A program made the translations under genes and the position numbers. The notes under the pieces are model-generated. The model was not told the origin of the DNA. It ran no database searches and saw only the letters and a program-made list of their open reading frames with translations. Shown piece after piece: positions 16,888-26,001 of a DNA stretch of 64,000 nucleotides. Position 1 is the stretch's first letter; every line of letters starts with the position of its first letter. The stretch is from Chryseobacterium candidae (GTDB taxonomy: Bacteria > Bacteroidota > Bacteroidia > Flavobacteriales > Weeksellaceae), in NCBI RefSeq assembly GCF_004916905.1, contig NZ_SDLV01000015.1, forward strand, positions 1-64,000, read 5' to 3'.

Positions 16888-19248
16888 TTAGTTTCTGTTC
16901 TTCAGCATGATCCATCCTGACCAGTTCATCTGAGCTTTTGATTTTGGATACTCAAAGTTGAACTTGTACCAGTATGTAGCTGTAGGAAGTCTCTTACCGC
17001 CTACTGTTCCATCCCAGACAGGATTTTCTTTTGAGAACCTGAACATTTCCACTCCATATCTGTCATAGATAGAACCGGTAAAGTTTTTAAAGTCTCCAAG
17101 AGCTTTAAGATCCAGTACATCATTGATTCCGTCTTCGTTCGGAGTAATGATATTGTTGATCTGCAAAGTAAAGAATTCAAGAGAGCCCACACAATGTGTT
17201 CCTACTCTTCTTACTAAAACAGTATAGTTTGTATTGTCTAAAAGATTCGCAAATACATTGGAATCCTGCCATGTGATACCACCGTCAAGAGAATATTCCA
17301 ATGTACTTGGCGTATTGTTCATTGGCGGGTTTTCGGCTGTAATCGTTACTGTCTTTTTGATGCTTTCATAATTTAAAGCGGTAACGAAAGGAGTTGCAGC
17401 GCCCATTACTTTGGCTTCAAAAACTTTCTTACAGATACCGTTATCAATTTCCACTGAGTAGATGCCCCATTGGTTTACATTAATTTTCTGCGTTGTAGCA
17501 CCTGTACTCCAAAGATATTTATAACCATCACCAGCTCCTGCATCAAGTGTTACAACATCACCAACACACATTTCAACATCTTTCAATGTAGAGGTAATTT
17601 CTGGTGTTACTTCAATTCTAATCGTTGCCGGATTAAGAGATTTACAGCCTTTTGCTCCAAGCGCATATACTGTAAATGTGGTAGTCTGGTACAGAGTAAC
17701 GGTCTGCATATTGCCTGTTCCCATGAAATTGCTCCAAAGATAAGTATCTCCACCTTCAGCGGTAAGGGTTACGGATTCTCCCGGACATATTTTTATTCTG
17801 GAAGCTTTTACTTTAGCGGTTGGGGTTGCTTCTTTCTGTAATGTCAATTCTACAATTTTGCTACAGAATCCTCCATTGGAAACCAGAACATACAAAATCT
17901 GTCCATCGTTACCATTATAGTTTAAAGGAGTCTGAATATAGTTGTTATTTTGTGCAACAGCATCCGCCTGATTTTCGTAGAATTTAAAGATAGCTCCAGG
18001 CGTTGGGCTGATAGCAGGCATAATTGTACTTAAATCAAAAGTAGTAATATCCGGTGTGGTACAAAGCAGTAATGTTGCATCCTGAGCCTGAGGTGTTGTT
18101 CCTCCGTGAATCTGTATGGAAGCTTTCCCCGGACAAGGGTTACCAGGAACACTTACTTCGATGGTATAGGTCCCAGGCTGTATTGCGGTAATGGTATTTG
18201 TAGTAGCATTAGGCACAGGTGCACCATTATAATACCACTGATATACAAGGTTAGGGTCATTTACAGAAGCTGTAATTACCTGAGGTACATTATCACATAC
18301 ATTGATATCTGAAGGTAATTTCGTTCCTGCAGGATCTAAAAGATCTACCCCGATATTGAAAGATCCTCCTTCAAGGAATACTGCAGAGTCATAACTGTGG
18401 TCACTATAATCGGCAATTACCATTTTGAAGTGATATTGCTGTCCTGCCACTACTGTTGCTGTGGCAGTTAATGGAATTGTTCTTCCTTGAAAGTTGGTTT
18501 CAACATTACCTGTGTTGTACCCGGCAAAATACTGTTCGTTTACCGCACCACAGCTGGATCCGATTGCGGGGTGAATATTTGTAATACTCACAGGGCCTGC
18601 TCCTCCCGGAAGTACGGCCATATTTACATAAGGTCCTCCTGAAGTAGGCTTCAATAAGATAGCAAATGCATCTGCAAAGGTACAAGGGAATGAACCTGTA
18701 TATTCTTCTGAAGCGATCAGATAATTAAACTTAATCTGAGAGGTTGTTGGAACGAAGTCAAACTCCAAAAGAACAGCATCATTCAATCTGCTTTCCACTA
18801 CCCCAATCACCTGTGCAAGATCAGCATCTGACCCACCGCCATTATTATCACTTAGAGTATTTGATTCAAGACTGTTTCCCGCTTTTCTTGCATATCCTGT
18901 AGAAAGAATAAGTCCGTCTTTAAAAGGGAAGTTGGTTGTAGCTTTATGAAAGTATCCCCAGGCTCTGTTGGCATCACTTGCAGCATGATTCGGAGTAATC
19001 TTTACATTGGTTACATTGGGAGTCAGGCAGGTATTGGTTCCGGACGAGATCAATACATCTTTTACCATCTTCTCTATAGTGTAACTGGACTCAGCATATG
19101 ACGGGGCATTCACATCAATAAAAGCTCCTGCCCTTCTGGACATTGGTGTACTGGGCTCCTTAATACTCTTTCTGGGTAAAGGGGTTTGCGAAAATAAAAA
19201 ATTCGAAATGACTAAAAAAAATAAACAAAGCGGTAGATATCTTCTCAT
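16888..19248 (-). CDS. Choice-of-anchor L, Ig-like repeat surface protein with T9SS type B sorting domain
   Basis: The 786-residue secreted protein starts with a signal peptide (about 1-20). It has a choice-of-anchor L domain (about 45-300: FIDVNAPSYAES, WGYFHKATTNFPFKDGLILS, FNYLIASEEYTGSFPCTFADAFAILL, VLPGGAGPVSITNIHP). Ig-like units follow at about 310-385, 480-555 and 560-625, with motifs such as KICPGESVTLTAEGG and CVGDVVTLDAGAGDGYKYLWS. The C-terminal T9SS type B (gliding motility-associated) domain starts at ITPNEDGINDVLDL and ends YWYKFNFEYP...GWIMLKNRN. It should be exported by T9SS and act as adhesin or matrix protein; substrate unknown. It is one of three tandem paralogues, each with its own terminator. 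Confidence 0.88.
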   Translation of the reverse strand: MRRYLPLCLFFLVISNFLFSQTPLPRKSIKEPSTPMSRRAGAFIDVNAPSYAESSYTIEKMVKDVLISSGTNTCLTPNVTNVKITPNHAASDANRAWGYFHKATTNFPFKDGLILSTGYARKAGNSLESNTLSDNNGGGSDADLAQVIGVVESRLNDAVLLEFDFVPTTSQIKFNYLIASEEYTGSFPCTFADAFAILLKPTSGGPYVNMAVLPGGAGPVSITNIHPAIGSSCGAVNEQYFAGYNTGNVETNFQGRTIPLTATATVVAGQQYHFKMVIADYSDHSYDSAVFLEGGSFNIGVDLLDPAGTKLPSDINVCDNVPQVITASVNDPNLVYQWYYNGAPVPNATTNTITAIQPGTYTIEVSVPGNPCPGKASIQIHGGTTPQAQDATLLLCTTPDITTFDLSTIMPAISPTPGAIFKFYENQADAVAQNNNYIQTPLNYNGNDGQILYVLVSNGGFCSKIVELTLQKEATPTAKVKASRIKICPGESVTLTAEGGDTYLWSNFMGTGNMQTVTLYQTTTFTVYALGAKGCKSLNPATIRIEVTPEITSTLKDVEMCVGDVVTLDAGAGDGYKYLWSTGATTQKINVNQWGIYSVEIDNGICKKVFEAKVMGAATPFVTALNYESIKKTVTITAENPPMNNTPSTLEYSLDGGITWQDSNVFANLLDNTNYTVLVRRVGTHCVGSLEFFTLQINNIITPNEDGINDVLDLKALGDFKNFTGSIYDRYGVEMFRFSKENPVWDGTVGGKRLPTATYWYKFNFEYPKSKAQMNWSGWIMLKNRN

Positions 19249-19420
19249 AATATTTTTGTTTCAACAAATTTAATTTTTTTTTAAATATATCATACACATA
19301 TTTGTATTTTTTACAGTAAAAAATCAAAGCAAAAACCTTTTAGAATAAATTTTCATTAATCAACCCCTATTCGGACAAATTATAATGGTGTGGCAGCATT
19401 GCATTATAAATTATAGCGAC

Positions 19421-19559
19421 TATATACAATTTTACACCATTGTCATTCTGACGAAGGAAGAATCTCATGTAAAACCTAGATTTTTCATTTCCCTGGGTTA
19501 TATTCAGAATGACAGAGTCATAATAATAAAATAGCAGGATTAATGTAAAATTGCATATA
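19421..19559. repeat. MITE-like inverted-repeat element
   Basis: The outer arms TATATACAATTTTAC (19421-19435) and GTAAAATTGCATATA (19545-19559) are complementary at 14 of 15 positions. Nested inside are TGTCATTCTGA (19441) and TTCAGAATGACA (19503). The phrase GTCATTCTGA...GAAGAATCTC is a familiar intergenic repeat of this phylum. It is either a small non-autonomous mobile element or a dispersed palindrome. Confidence 0.5.
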
Positions 19560-19637
19560 ATTACCTGAATTATTATAACATATTCCCTGCTTATTTCAGA
19601 TAATTTACAGAGCACGATAGTATTTATTCATCAAAAC

Positions 19638-19669
19638 AAAAAAATCTTTCATTAATGAAAGATTTTTTT
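19638..19669 (-). terminator. Strong terminator of the second choice-of-anchor L gene
   Basis: A run of A's with ATCTTTCA pairs with TGAAAGAT and a run of T's, giving about 14 bp around TTAA. The A/T runs make it work in both directions. Confidence 0.85.
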
Positions 19670-19693
19670 GTCAATTTTATTTTATAAAAACAT

Positions 19694-22600
19694 TTAGTTT
19701 CTGTTCTTTAAAAGAATCCAACCGGAGCGTTGTTCCATTTTTTTACTTGCCGGATTTTCCCATTGCACCCTGTACCAATAAGTTGCGGTAGGAAGATTAA
19801 TTCCTTTTAAAGATCCTGTCCATATAACATTTCCTTTACTTGCTTTGAATACCTCAGCTCCGTATCTGTCGAAAATAGAGGCCGCGAAGTCTTTGTATCC
19901 GCTTATTCCGGTGAAGTCAATGGTATCATTTACCCCATCCATATTAGGTGTAATAGCATTACTGATAATGAAGGTAAAATAATCCAGTGAAGTACCACAT
20001 TTGGCACCTTTCACTCTTACCATTACGGAATACATCGTATTATTTAAAAGACCTGTAAACACATTGGATGGCTGCCATGTCAATCCTCCATCTATAGAAT
20101 ATTCTAAAGTTCCACCTGTAGGATTGCTTGCCGTAAGGGTAAGAATATGATTATCATAAACAATATTGGTAAATTGCGGCAGATCAGGGTTAATAAGCTG
20201 TGCCGAGAAAGTTTTAGAACAAACTCCATTACTGATTGTCACAGAATACGTCCCGGGAATATTAGTGGTTATGGTTTGAGTGGTTGCTCCTGTACTCCAT
20301 ACATAAGTATAGTTTGGCCCTGCCCCTGCATCCAGAGTTCCTTTATCTCCGGCGCAGACAAACACGTCTTTTAAAGTAGAAACGATTGCCGGAACTACTT
20401 CAATTTTAACTTTAGCCGGGTTCACAGAACTACATCCGTTTCCTCCCAATGCATATACTGAATATTCTGTTGTAGTAGTAGGTGTAACGACCTGAGTATT
20501 CCCATTTCCGGTAAGTCCTATCCAGTTATAGGTAATCCCTCCGGAAGCTGTTAATGTTACAGATTCTCCTTCACAGATTTTTAATTTTGATGCGGTAAGC
20601 CCTGCAATAGGCGGACCTACCTGAACCGTTACACTTGCTGCTGTTGCAGAAATACAGCCGTTTGCTCCAACGGCGAATACCGTATATGTGGTAGTCACAG
20701 TAGGTGAAACAACCTGTGTATTTCCGTTTCCGGTAAGACCATTCCCCCAGTTATAGGTAACTCCTCCCGAAGCTGTTAATGTTACAGATTCTCCTATACA
20801 TATACGAGGTACAGAAGAAACAACAGCAGCCACTGGTTTTACTTTATCTTCCTGCACTGTTACTGTTGAAGTAAAAGTACAGCTCAGGTTTCCTGGTTGT
20901 GATACATTGGTAACTGTTAAAGTATATGTTCCGCCTGCACTTACAACAGGGGTAAGCGTATTACCTCCTGAGACAATAGTTCCTCCGGTTGTTGTCCAAA
21001 CAATTGTAGACCCTGCAGGCACAACAGATGCTGAAGCATTGAGCGTAATCTGCGGAGTTGTACAGGTAATTGTTTGTGGTGCTGCGATGGTAAGCGTAGT
21101 TTGAGCTGTGCTTAATAATTGCAGAGATACTACATAACTGCAGCCTCCGTTGCTAACCAATACATAAATTGTCTGGCTTCCTCCCGGAGGTGTATATGAT
21201 GTAGGTGTTACAATAAAGTTTCCATTAGCCGCATTGGCATCAGCCTGATTGACATAGTAAGTAAAAGTTACCCCGGCAGTAGGTGTAATCTGAGGCTGAG
21301 CTTCAGTAAGATTATAAGTTAATCCTGGCTGATAACATTTATGAAGTATTGCATTTTGTGCTGTAAAAGGTTCTGAAACTTCTATTATTATCGTTGCAGG
21401 GTTTTGAGAGACACAACCATTTGCTCCTACTGCTGTTACGGTATAAGTAGTTGTAACAGTAGGTGAAACAACTTGTGTACTTCCGTTTCCTGTAAGCCCA
21501 TTACCCCAGTTATAGGTAGCTCCTCCTGAAGCGGTAAGTGTGGTAGAATCTCCTTTACAAATTTTTATTTTGCTGGCCGTAAGCCCGGTAACCGGTGGAG
21601 CGCTGTTTCCTGTCACAGTGACAGTTCCTACCGCTGTACAGCTGATATTTCCGGGCTGATACACTTTTGTAATGGTTAAAGTATAGGTTCCTGCAGCGTT
21701 AATCACAGGATTTAAAGTAGTTGCCCCTGAAACAATATTTCCTCCTGTAGTTGTCCAGTTAAAAGTAGCGCCTGCCGGATAAACGGAAGCAGATGCATCC
21801 AGTGTAGTCTGAGAGTTAGCACAGGTAAGTACAGCCGGAGTAGCAATATTAGGTGTCATTTGTGGCGCCTTTACCAGTTGCAGCTGTGCTACTTTTGCAC
21901 AGAAACCATTGGCTACTCTTACGTATACTGTTCCTCCTGCACTCGGATAAGCTGTTGAATTAGGAATGGTGTTTGCATTTCCTGCATTAGCATCTGCCAA
22001 TGTGGTATAGTAGGTAAACACAGCTCCCGGAGTGTTGCTTATGGTAGCTTGTGCTGATGTTAAATTAAAAGTTGCATTTCCTGCAGCATAACAGGCTGTT
22101 AATGTAGCATTCTGTACCGTAGGAGACGTCCCGCCTAACACAGTGATAGTAGCCTCTCCCGGGCAGGTATTTCCCTGGATGAACACCTTAACGGTATATA
22201 CACCAGGTTGTGTTGCGGTGTAACTTGCATTGGTAGCTCCTGCAATCGGATTGGTACCCTGATACCACTGATATGTTATATTAGGTCCCTGCACAGAAGC
22301 AGTAAAAGTCTGTGGTGTATTATCACACATATTAACAGAGTCAGGAAGCTGCACGCCAGCCGGATCCAGGATTTTCACCCCGATATCGAATGATCCTGCT
22401 TCCAGAAATACTGCTGAATCAAAGTTGGGATCCTGATAATCCGCAAGCACAATTTTAAAATGGTAGGTTTCTCCAGGAATTACAGTTGCTTTTGCAGTAA
22501 GAGGAATGGTACGTCCATTGAAATTGGTTTCAATCTGAGCGGTATTGGTTCCTCCGTAATAGGCTTCATTTACAGGTCCGCAGTTTTGATATTGCGGGTG

Positions 22601-23278
22601 TATATTCGTTACACTTACAGGTCCTGCTCCTCCGGGAAGCACTGCAAGATTGGTATAAGTAGGATCAGATGCCTTTTTTAACAGCAAAGCGAAACCATCT
22701 GTAATAGTACATGGGAAGTTTTGCTGGTATTCTTTAGAAGCAAATAAATATCTGAAAGTAATTTCAGTAGAGGCGGCTACAAAGTCAAACTCTATAGAGG
22801 TTGCATTGGTTAGGTTATTGTTAGCAATCCCTAATGCGTTCGCAAGATCTACATCTCCTCCGGTTCCCAGATCATCACTTAAAGTTCCCTGAAAAGTATT
22901 CCCGGCTTTACTGGCATAACCGGTTGAAAGTATAATCCCTTTACTGAAAGGAAAGTTGGTATTTGATTTATTAAAATATCCCCAGCTACGGTTCTGGTTG
23001 GTGGCAGACAAGTTCGGGGAAACGGTTACATTGCTTACCGTTGAGCTGGTACAAGTGCTGCCTCCTGATATAAGAACATCATTGATCAGCTGAGTTATAG
23101 GATAGCCGGATTCCGGGTAGCTTGGTGCATTTACATCTATAAAAACACCTGCCCTCAAAGAAGCAGCTTTAGGTTTTGCAGCAATTTCTACCCTTCCTTT
23201 ATTTTGAGCCCAAACAAAGTTCCCCATGAAAGCTAAAAATACCGCTAAAAATAAATTTCCTCTCCTCCTATTTAACAT
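19694..23278 (-). CDS. Large choice-of-anchor L surface protein with expanded Ig-like repeats and T9SS type B domain
   Basis: The protein has 1194 residues: a signal peptide, a choice-of-anchor L domain (about 40-300: VFIDVNAPSYPESGYP, FRYLFASKEYQQNFPCTITDGFALLL), then a longer array of Ig-like units than its neighbours. Units of the type KIKICKGDSTTLTASGG...TTTYTVTAVGANGC occur at least three times, alternating with PQITLNASASVVPAGSTI...TYTLTVTNVSQPGNLSC units that the 786-residue paralogues lack. The end is a T9SS type B domain (ITPNMDGVNDTIDF...YWYRVQWENP...GWILLKNRN). It is a probable surface adhesin. The extra 400 residues arose by internal repeat duplication, which the near-repeats in DNA near 20490, 20710 and 21470 support. 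Confidence 0.88.
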   Translation of the reverse strand: MLNRRRGNLFLAVFLAFMGNFVWAQNKGRVEIAAKPKAASLRAGVFIDVNAPSYPESGYPITQLINDVLISGGSTCTSSTVSNVTVSPNLSATNQNRSWGYFNKSNTNFPFSKGIILSTGYASKAGNTFQGTLSDDLGTGGDVDLANALGIANNNLTNATSIEFDFVAASTEITFRYLFASKEYQQNFPCTITDGFALLLKKASDPTYTNLAVLPGGAGPVSVTNIHPQYQNCGPVNEAYYGGTNTAQIETNFNGRTIPLTAKATVIPGETYHFKIVLADYQDPNFDSAVFLEAGSFDIGVKILDPAGVQLPDSVNMCDNTPQTFTASVQGPNITYQWYQGTNPIAGATNASYTATQPGVYTVKVFIQGNTCPGEATITVLGGTSPTVQNATLTACYAAGNATFNLTSAQATISNTPGAVFTYYTTLADANAGNANTIPNSTAYPSAGGTVYVRVANGFCAKVAQLQLVKAPQMTPNIATPAVLTCANSQTTLDASASVYPAGATFNWTTTGGNIVSGATTLNPVINAAGTYTLTITKVYQPGNISCTAVGTVTVTGNSAPPVTGLTASKIKICKGDSTTLTASGGATYNWGNGLTGNGSTQVVSPTVTTTYTVTAVGANGCVSQNPATIIIEVSEPFTAQNAILHKCYQPGLTYNLTEAQPQITPTAGVTFTYYVNQADANAANGNFIVTPTSYTPPGGSQTIYVLVSNGGCSYVVSLQLLSTAQTTLTIAAPQTITCTTPQITLNASASVVPAGSTIVWTTTGGTIVSGGNTLTPVVSAGGTYTLTVTNVSQPGNLSCTFTSTVTVQEDKVKPVAAVVSSVPRICIGESVTLTASGGVTYNWGNGLTGNGNTQVVSPTVTTTYTVFAVGANGCISATAASVTVQVGPPIAGLTASKLKICEGESVTLTASGGITYNWIGLTGNGNTQVVTPTTTTEYSVYALGGNGCSSVNPAKVKIEVVPAIVSTLKDVFVCAGDKGTLDAGAGPNYTYVWSTGATTQTITTNIPGTYSVTISNGVCSKTFSAQLINPDLPQFTNIVYDNHILTLTASNPTGGTLEYSIDGGLTWQPSNVFTGLLNNTMYSVMVRVKGAKCGTSLDYFTFIISNAITPNMDGVNDTIDFTGISGYKDFAASIFDRYGAEVFKASKGNVIWTGSLKGINLPTATYWYRVQWENPASKKMEQRSGWILLKNRN

Positions 23279-23294
23279 TTTATATTATTTTGAA

Positions 23295-23326
23295 CAAAAA
23301 TACTATTTTTTTTGATTGAAATTCAA
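23295..23326 (-). promoter_or_regulatory. Bacteroidota-type promoter of the 1194-residue surface protein gene
   Basis: On the minus strand TTG (23326-23324) is followed after 21 bases by TATTTTTG (23302-23295), matching TTG-N(17-23)-TAnnTTTG. The -7 box ends 16 bp before the ATG, giving a very short leader. Confidence 0.55.
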
Positions 23327-23406
23327 GTTAACATAATTTACATTATTACTAACGCAAATTTATTTATATTAGAATATCAACTCTGTTTATTTTAAAATAA
23401 TAAAAA

Positions 23407-23432
23407 AAAGACTGACAAAATAGTCAGTCTTT
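23407..23432 (-). terminator. Strong terminator of the third choice-of-anchor L gene
   Basis: AAAGACTGAC and GTCAGTCTTT form a perfect 10-bp stem, followed on the minus strand by a run of T's, 15 bp past the stop of the gene at 23447. Confidence 0.88.
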
Positions 23433-23446
23433 CAGTTATAGTTTAA

Positions 23447-25807
23447 TTATTCTATATTTTTAAGTAATATCCATCCGGTTTTTACAGTAAGCTCCTTGCT
23501 TGCAGGATCTTCAAAGGTTACCTGATACCAATATGTTGAAGTAGGAAGCTTTTTGCCCTGGAAATATCCGTCCCAATATGGATTGATTTTCGCTGCTTTG
23601 AAAACTTCTCTTCCATACCGGTCGAAAACCTGTCCGCTAAAATCTTTATAATTAACCACACCGCTGAAATCAATGGTATCATTAATATTATCACCGTTTG
23701 GAGTAATTACATTTTTCATCACGAAAGTAAAGAATTCAAGGAAGCCTACACAGCTTGTAAATTTAACTCTGACTCTGATTGAAATGATTTTATTTTTAGG
23801 TACATCATTAAACACATTGGAAGACTGCCATGTCACTCCGTTATCTACTGAATATTCCAGAATCCCATTACTTGGGTTGCTTGCTGTAATGATCATTATT
23901 CCGCTCTCATTATAATCCACTTTTATCACTTCAGGGATTACGGCTTTGATAACCTGAGTTTTAAACTCTTTTGAACAAACTCCGTTACTTATCGTTACTG
24001 AATATTCTCCAGGAGTAGCTACTGTAATGCTCTGACTTGTTTCACCGGAACTCCACTGATACGTATATCCGGGACCTGAGCCTGCATCCAGAACGATTTT
24101 ATCACCCTGACAAATATGACCGCCTTTTAAGTTTGAAACGATAGCAGGTACTACTTCAATGGTAATACGTGCAGGCTGAAGAGATTTACATCCCTGTGCT
24201 CCGATAGCATATACAGTGTAGGTAGTCGTCTGAGTTGGGCTTACCGTTCTTATTCCTCCGGTAGTGGCTGCAGAATCACTCCATTCATAGGTAACCCCGC
24301 CAGAAGCCGTTAATACTACAGACTCTCCGGCACATATTTTCAATCTCGGTGCGCTAAGTAAAGTGGTTGGCGTTTCTTCTTTTCTTAAGGTTAACGTAGC
24401 AATCTTACTACAGAAAGCTCCATTGGAAACCAATACGTATAAAATCTGTCCATCTGTCCCGGCATAGTTGGTCAGGTTGGTAATATAACTGTTATTCTGA
24501 GCCTGTGCATCAGCCTGATTCGCATAAAAACGGAATACTGCTCCCTGTGTTGTACTGATCAGAGGTTTTGCTGTTTCCAGATTAAAACTGGTAATTGCGG
24601 GTGTTGTACAGAGTTTAAGTTCAGCATTCTGTACGGTAGGACTCGTTCCTCCGATAATTGTAATGGTGGCTTCACTTGGACACTGATTCCCCGGAACCAT
24701 TACTTTTACAGTATACACTCCCGGTTGGGTAGCTACATACACAGCACTGGTTGCTCCTGGAATAGCCACTCCGTCTTTATACCACTGATAAGTCATTCCC
24801 GGAATTGCTGCTACCTGTGCCTTTAACTGCTTTGGAGTATTATCACACATATTAATACTGCCTGGTAAAACGACTCCTGCTTCATCCACAATTTTAATTC
24901 CCACATCAAAAGATCCTCCTTCCAGAAAAACAGCAGAGTCATGAGATGGGTCTTTGGCATCTGCCAACACCATTTTGAAATGATATGTTTGTCCTGGAAT
25001 TACATCTGCAACAGCTGTTAAAGGGGTTGTTCTTCCAAAATAGTTGATCACTAAGTGCGGATTCGCCAAAGCTCCAAAAAAGGTTGCATTGATAGGTCCA
25101 CAGCTGAATCCATTTCCTGCAGGAACAATATTGGTTGCACTTACAGGCCCTGCACTTCCGGGCAACACAGCCAGATTAGTATAGGTAGGATCTCCAACTT
25201 TCTTTAATAAAAGTGCAAAGGCATCAGAATAGCCTAAGCAAGGATAATTAGACGTATATTCATCAGAAACGAATATGTAATTGAATTTTACCTGATTTGA
25301 ATTCGGAACGAAATCAAATTCTAAAGCTACTGCATCGGTTAAGCTGACATTCGCTCCGGTAGCTGCTACAAGATCCGCATCACTTCCTGTTCCTACAGAT
25401 TGTCCTACAGCAGATACATAATTATTACCTGCTTCAGAAGCATATCCTGTAGTCAGGACAATACCATCCGTAAAAGGAAAATTAGTTGTTCCTTTATGAA
25501 AATATCCCCAGAATCTGTTGCTGTTTGTCACATCATGATTGGGAGATACAGTAACATTGGTAACATTGGCTGTGGTGCAGTTGGTACCGCCATTGATCAA
25601 AATATTCTTTACCAGCTGCTCCGGCGTATAGTTTGAAGGAGTATAAGGAGGCACATTCACATCAATGAATGCTCCTGCTCTAAGACTGGCCGCAGAAGGT
25701 TTTATTCTCTCTGATTTTCTGACAGATTTCGTTTGAGAAAATGCAGAAGCAGAAATCAATAAAAAGGAAAAAAGGAAAAAATAGTTTTTTAGTCTATAAA
25801 TTAACAT
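23447..25807 (-). CDS. Choice-of-anchor L, Ig-like repeat surface protein with T9SS type B sorting domain
   Basis: This third tandem paralogue has 786 residues, like the first. It has a signal peptide (about 1-24), a choice-of-anchor L domain (AFIDVNVPPYTPSNYTP, WGYFHKGTTNFPFTDGIVLT, FNYIFVSDEYTSNYPCLGY, VLPGSAGPVSATNI), Ig-like units (KICAGESVVLTASGG; CQGDKIVLDAGSGPGYTYQWSSG) and a type B sorting domain (ITPNGDNINDTIDFSG...YWYQVTFEDP...GWILLKNIE). The domain order is the same as in the gene at 16888, but protein identity is clearly partial, so the duplication is not recent. Upstream, two overlapping -7-like boxes on the minus strand (TATTTTTG at 25840-25833 and TACATTTG at 25831-25824) could drive it. 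Confidence 0.88.
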   Translation of the reverse strand: MLIYRLKNYFFLFSFLLISASAFSQTKSVRKSERIKPSAASLRAGAFIDVNVPPYTPSNYTPEQLVKNILINGGTNCTTANVTNVTVSPNHDVTNSNRFWGYFHKGTTNFPFTDGIVLTTGYASEAGNNYVSAVGQSVGTGSDADLVAATGANVSLTDAVALEFDFVPNSNQVKFNYIFVSDEYTSNYPCLGYSDAFALLLKKVGDPTYTNLAVLPGSAGPVSATNIVPAGNGFSCGPINATFFGALANPHLVINYFGRTTPLTAVADVIPGQTYHFKMVLADAKDPSHDSAVFLEGGSFDVGIKIVDEAGVVLPGSINMCDNTPKQLKAQVAAIPGMTYQWYKDGVAIPGATSAVYVATQPGVYTVKVMVPGNQCPSEATITIIGGTSPTVQNAELKLCTTPAITSFNLETAKPLISTTQGAVFRFYANQADAQAQNNSYITNLTNYAGTDGQILYVLVSNGAFCSKIATLTLRKEETPTTLLSAPRLKICAGESVVLTASGGVTYEWSDSAATTGGIRTVSPTQTTTYTVYAIGAQGCKSLQPARITIEVVPAIVSNLKGGHICQGDKIVLDAGSGPGYTYQWSSGETSQSITVATPGEYSVTISNGVCSKEFKTQVIKAVIPEVIKVDYNESGIMIITASNPSNGILEYSVDNGVTWQSSNVFNDVPKNKIISIRVRVKFTSCVGFLEFFTFVMKNVITPNGDNINDTIDFSGVVNYKDFSGQVFDRYGREVFKAAKINPYWDGYFQGKKLPTSTYWYQVTFEDPASKELTVKTGWILLKNIE

Positions 25808-25959
25808 TTTGTTTTCATTTGTTCAAATGTAACAAAAATAATTATACTAATCTCCCCTTAACCATTACTATTTTATAATTCATCACACACATTCACAATA
25901 AATTTTTCTTATCATTACATTTTCCACAAATCATTAAACATCAAAATTCAGACATAAAA

Positions 25960-25986
25960 AAACAGACCAATAAAATTGATCTGTTT
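25960..25986 (-). terminator. Terminator of the heptad-repeat membrane protein gene
   Basis: AAACAGA pairs with TCTGTTT, and inner CAAT with ATTG, with one mismatch. The minus strand continues into a T-run. It lies 15 bp past the stop at 26002. Confidence 0.7.
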
Positions 25987-26001
25987 ATATTTTAATTGCT
26001 A

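Larger units (their letters stand above)
19249..19693. other. Intergenic region with a MITE-like repeat and a terminator
   Basis: No gene is supported in these 445 bases. They hold the upstream region of the first paralogue, an inverted-repeat element at 19421-19559 and the terminator of the second paralogue at 19638-19669. A minus-strand ORF of 82 codons runs through the repeat and is not credible. Confidence 0.6.

Noticed and set aside
19367..19615. 82-codon minus-strand ORF
   Set aside because: It runs straight through the inverted-repeat element and has no protein-like pattern; no start context.
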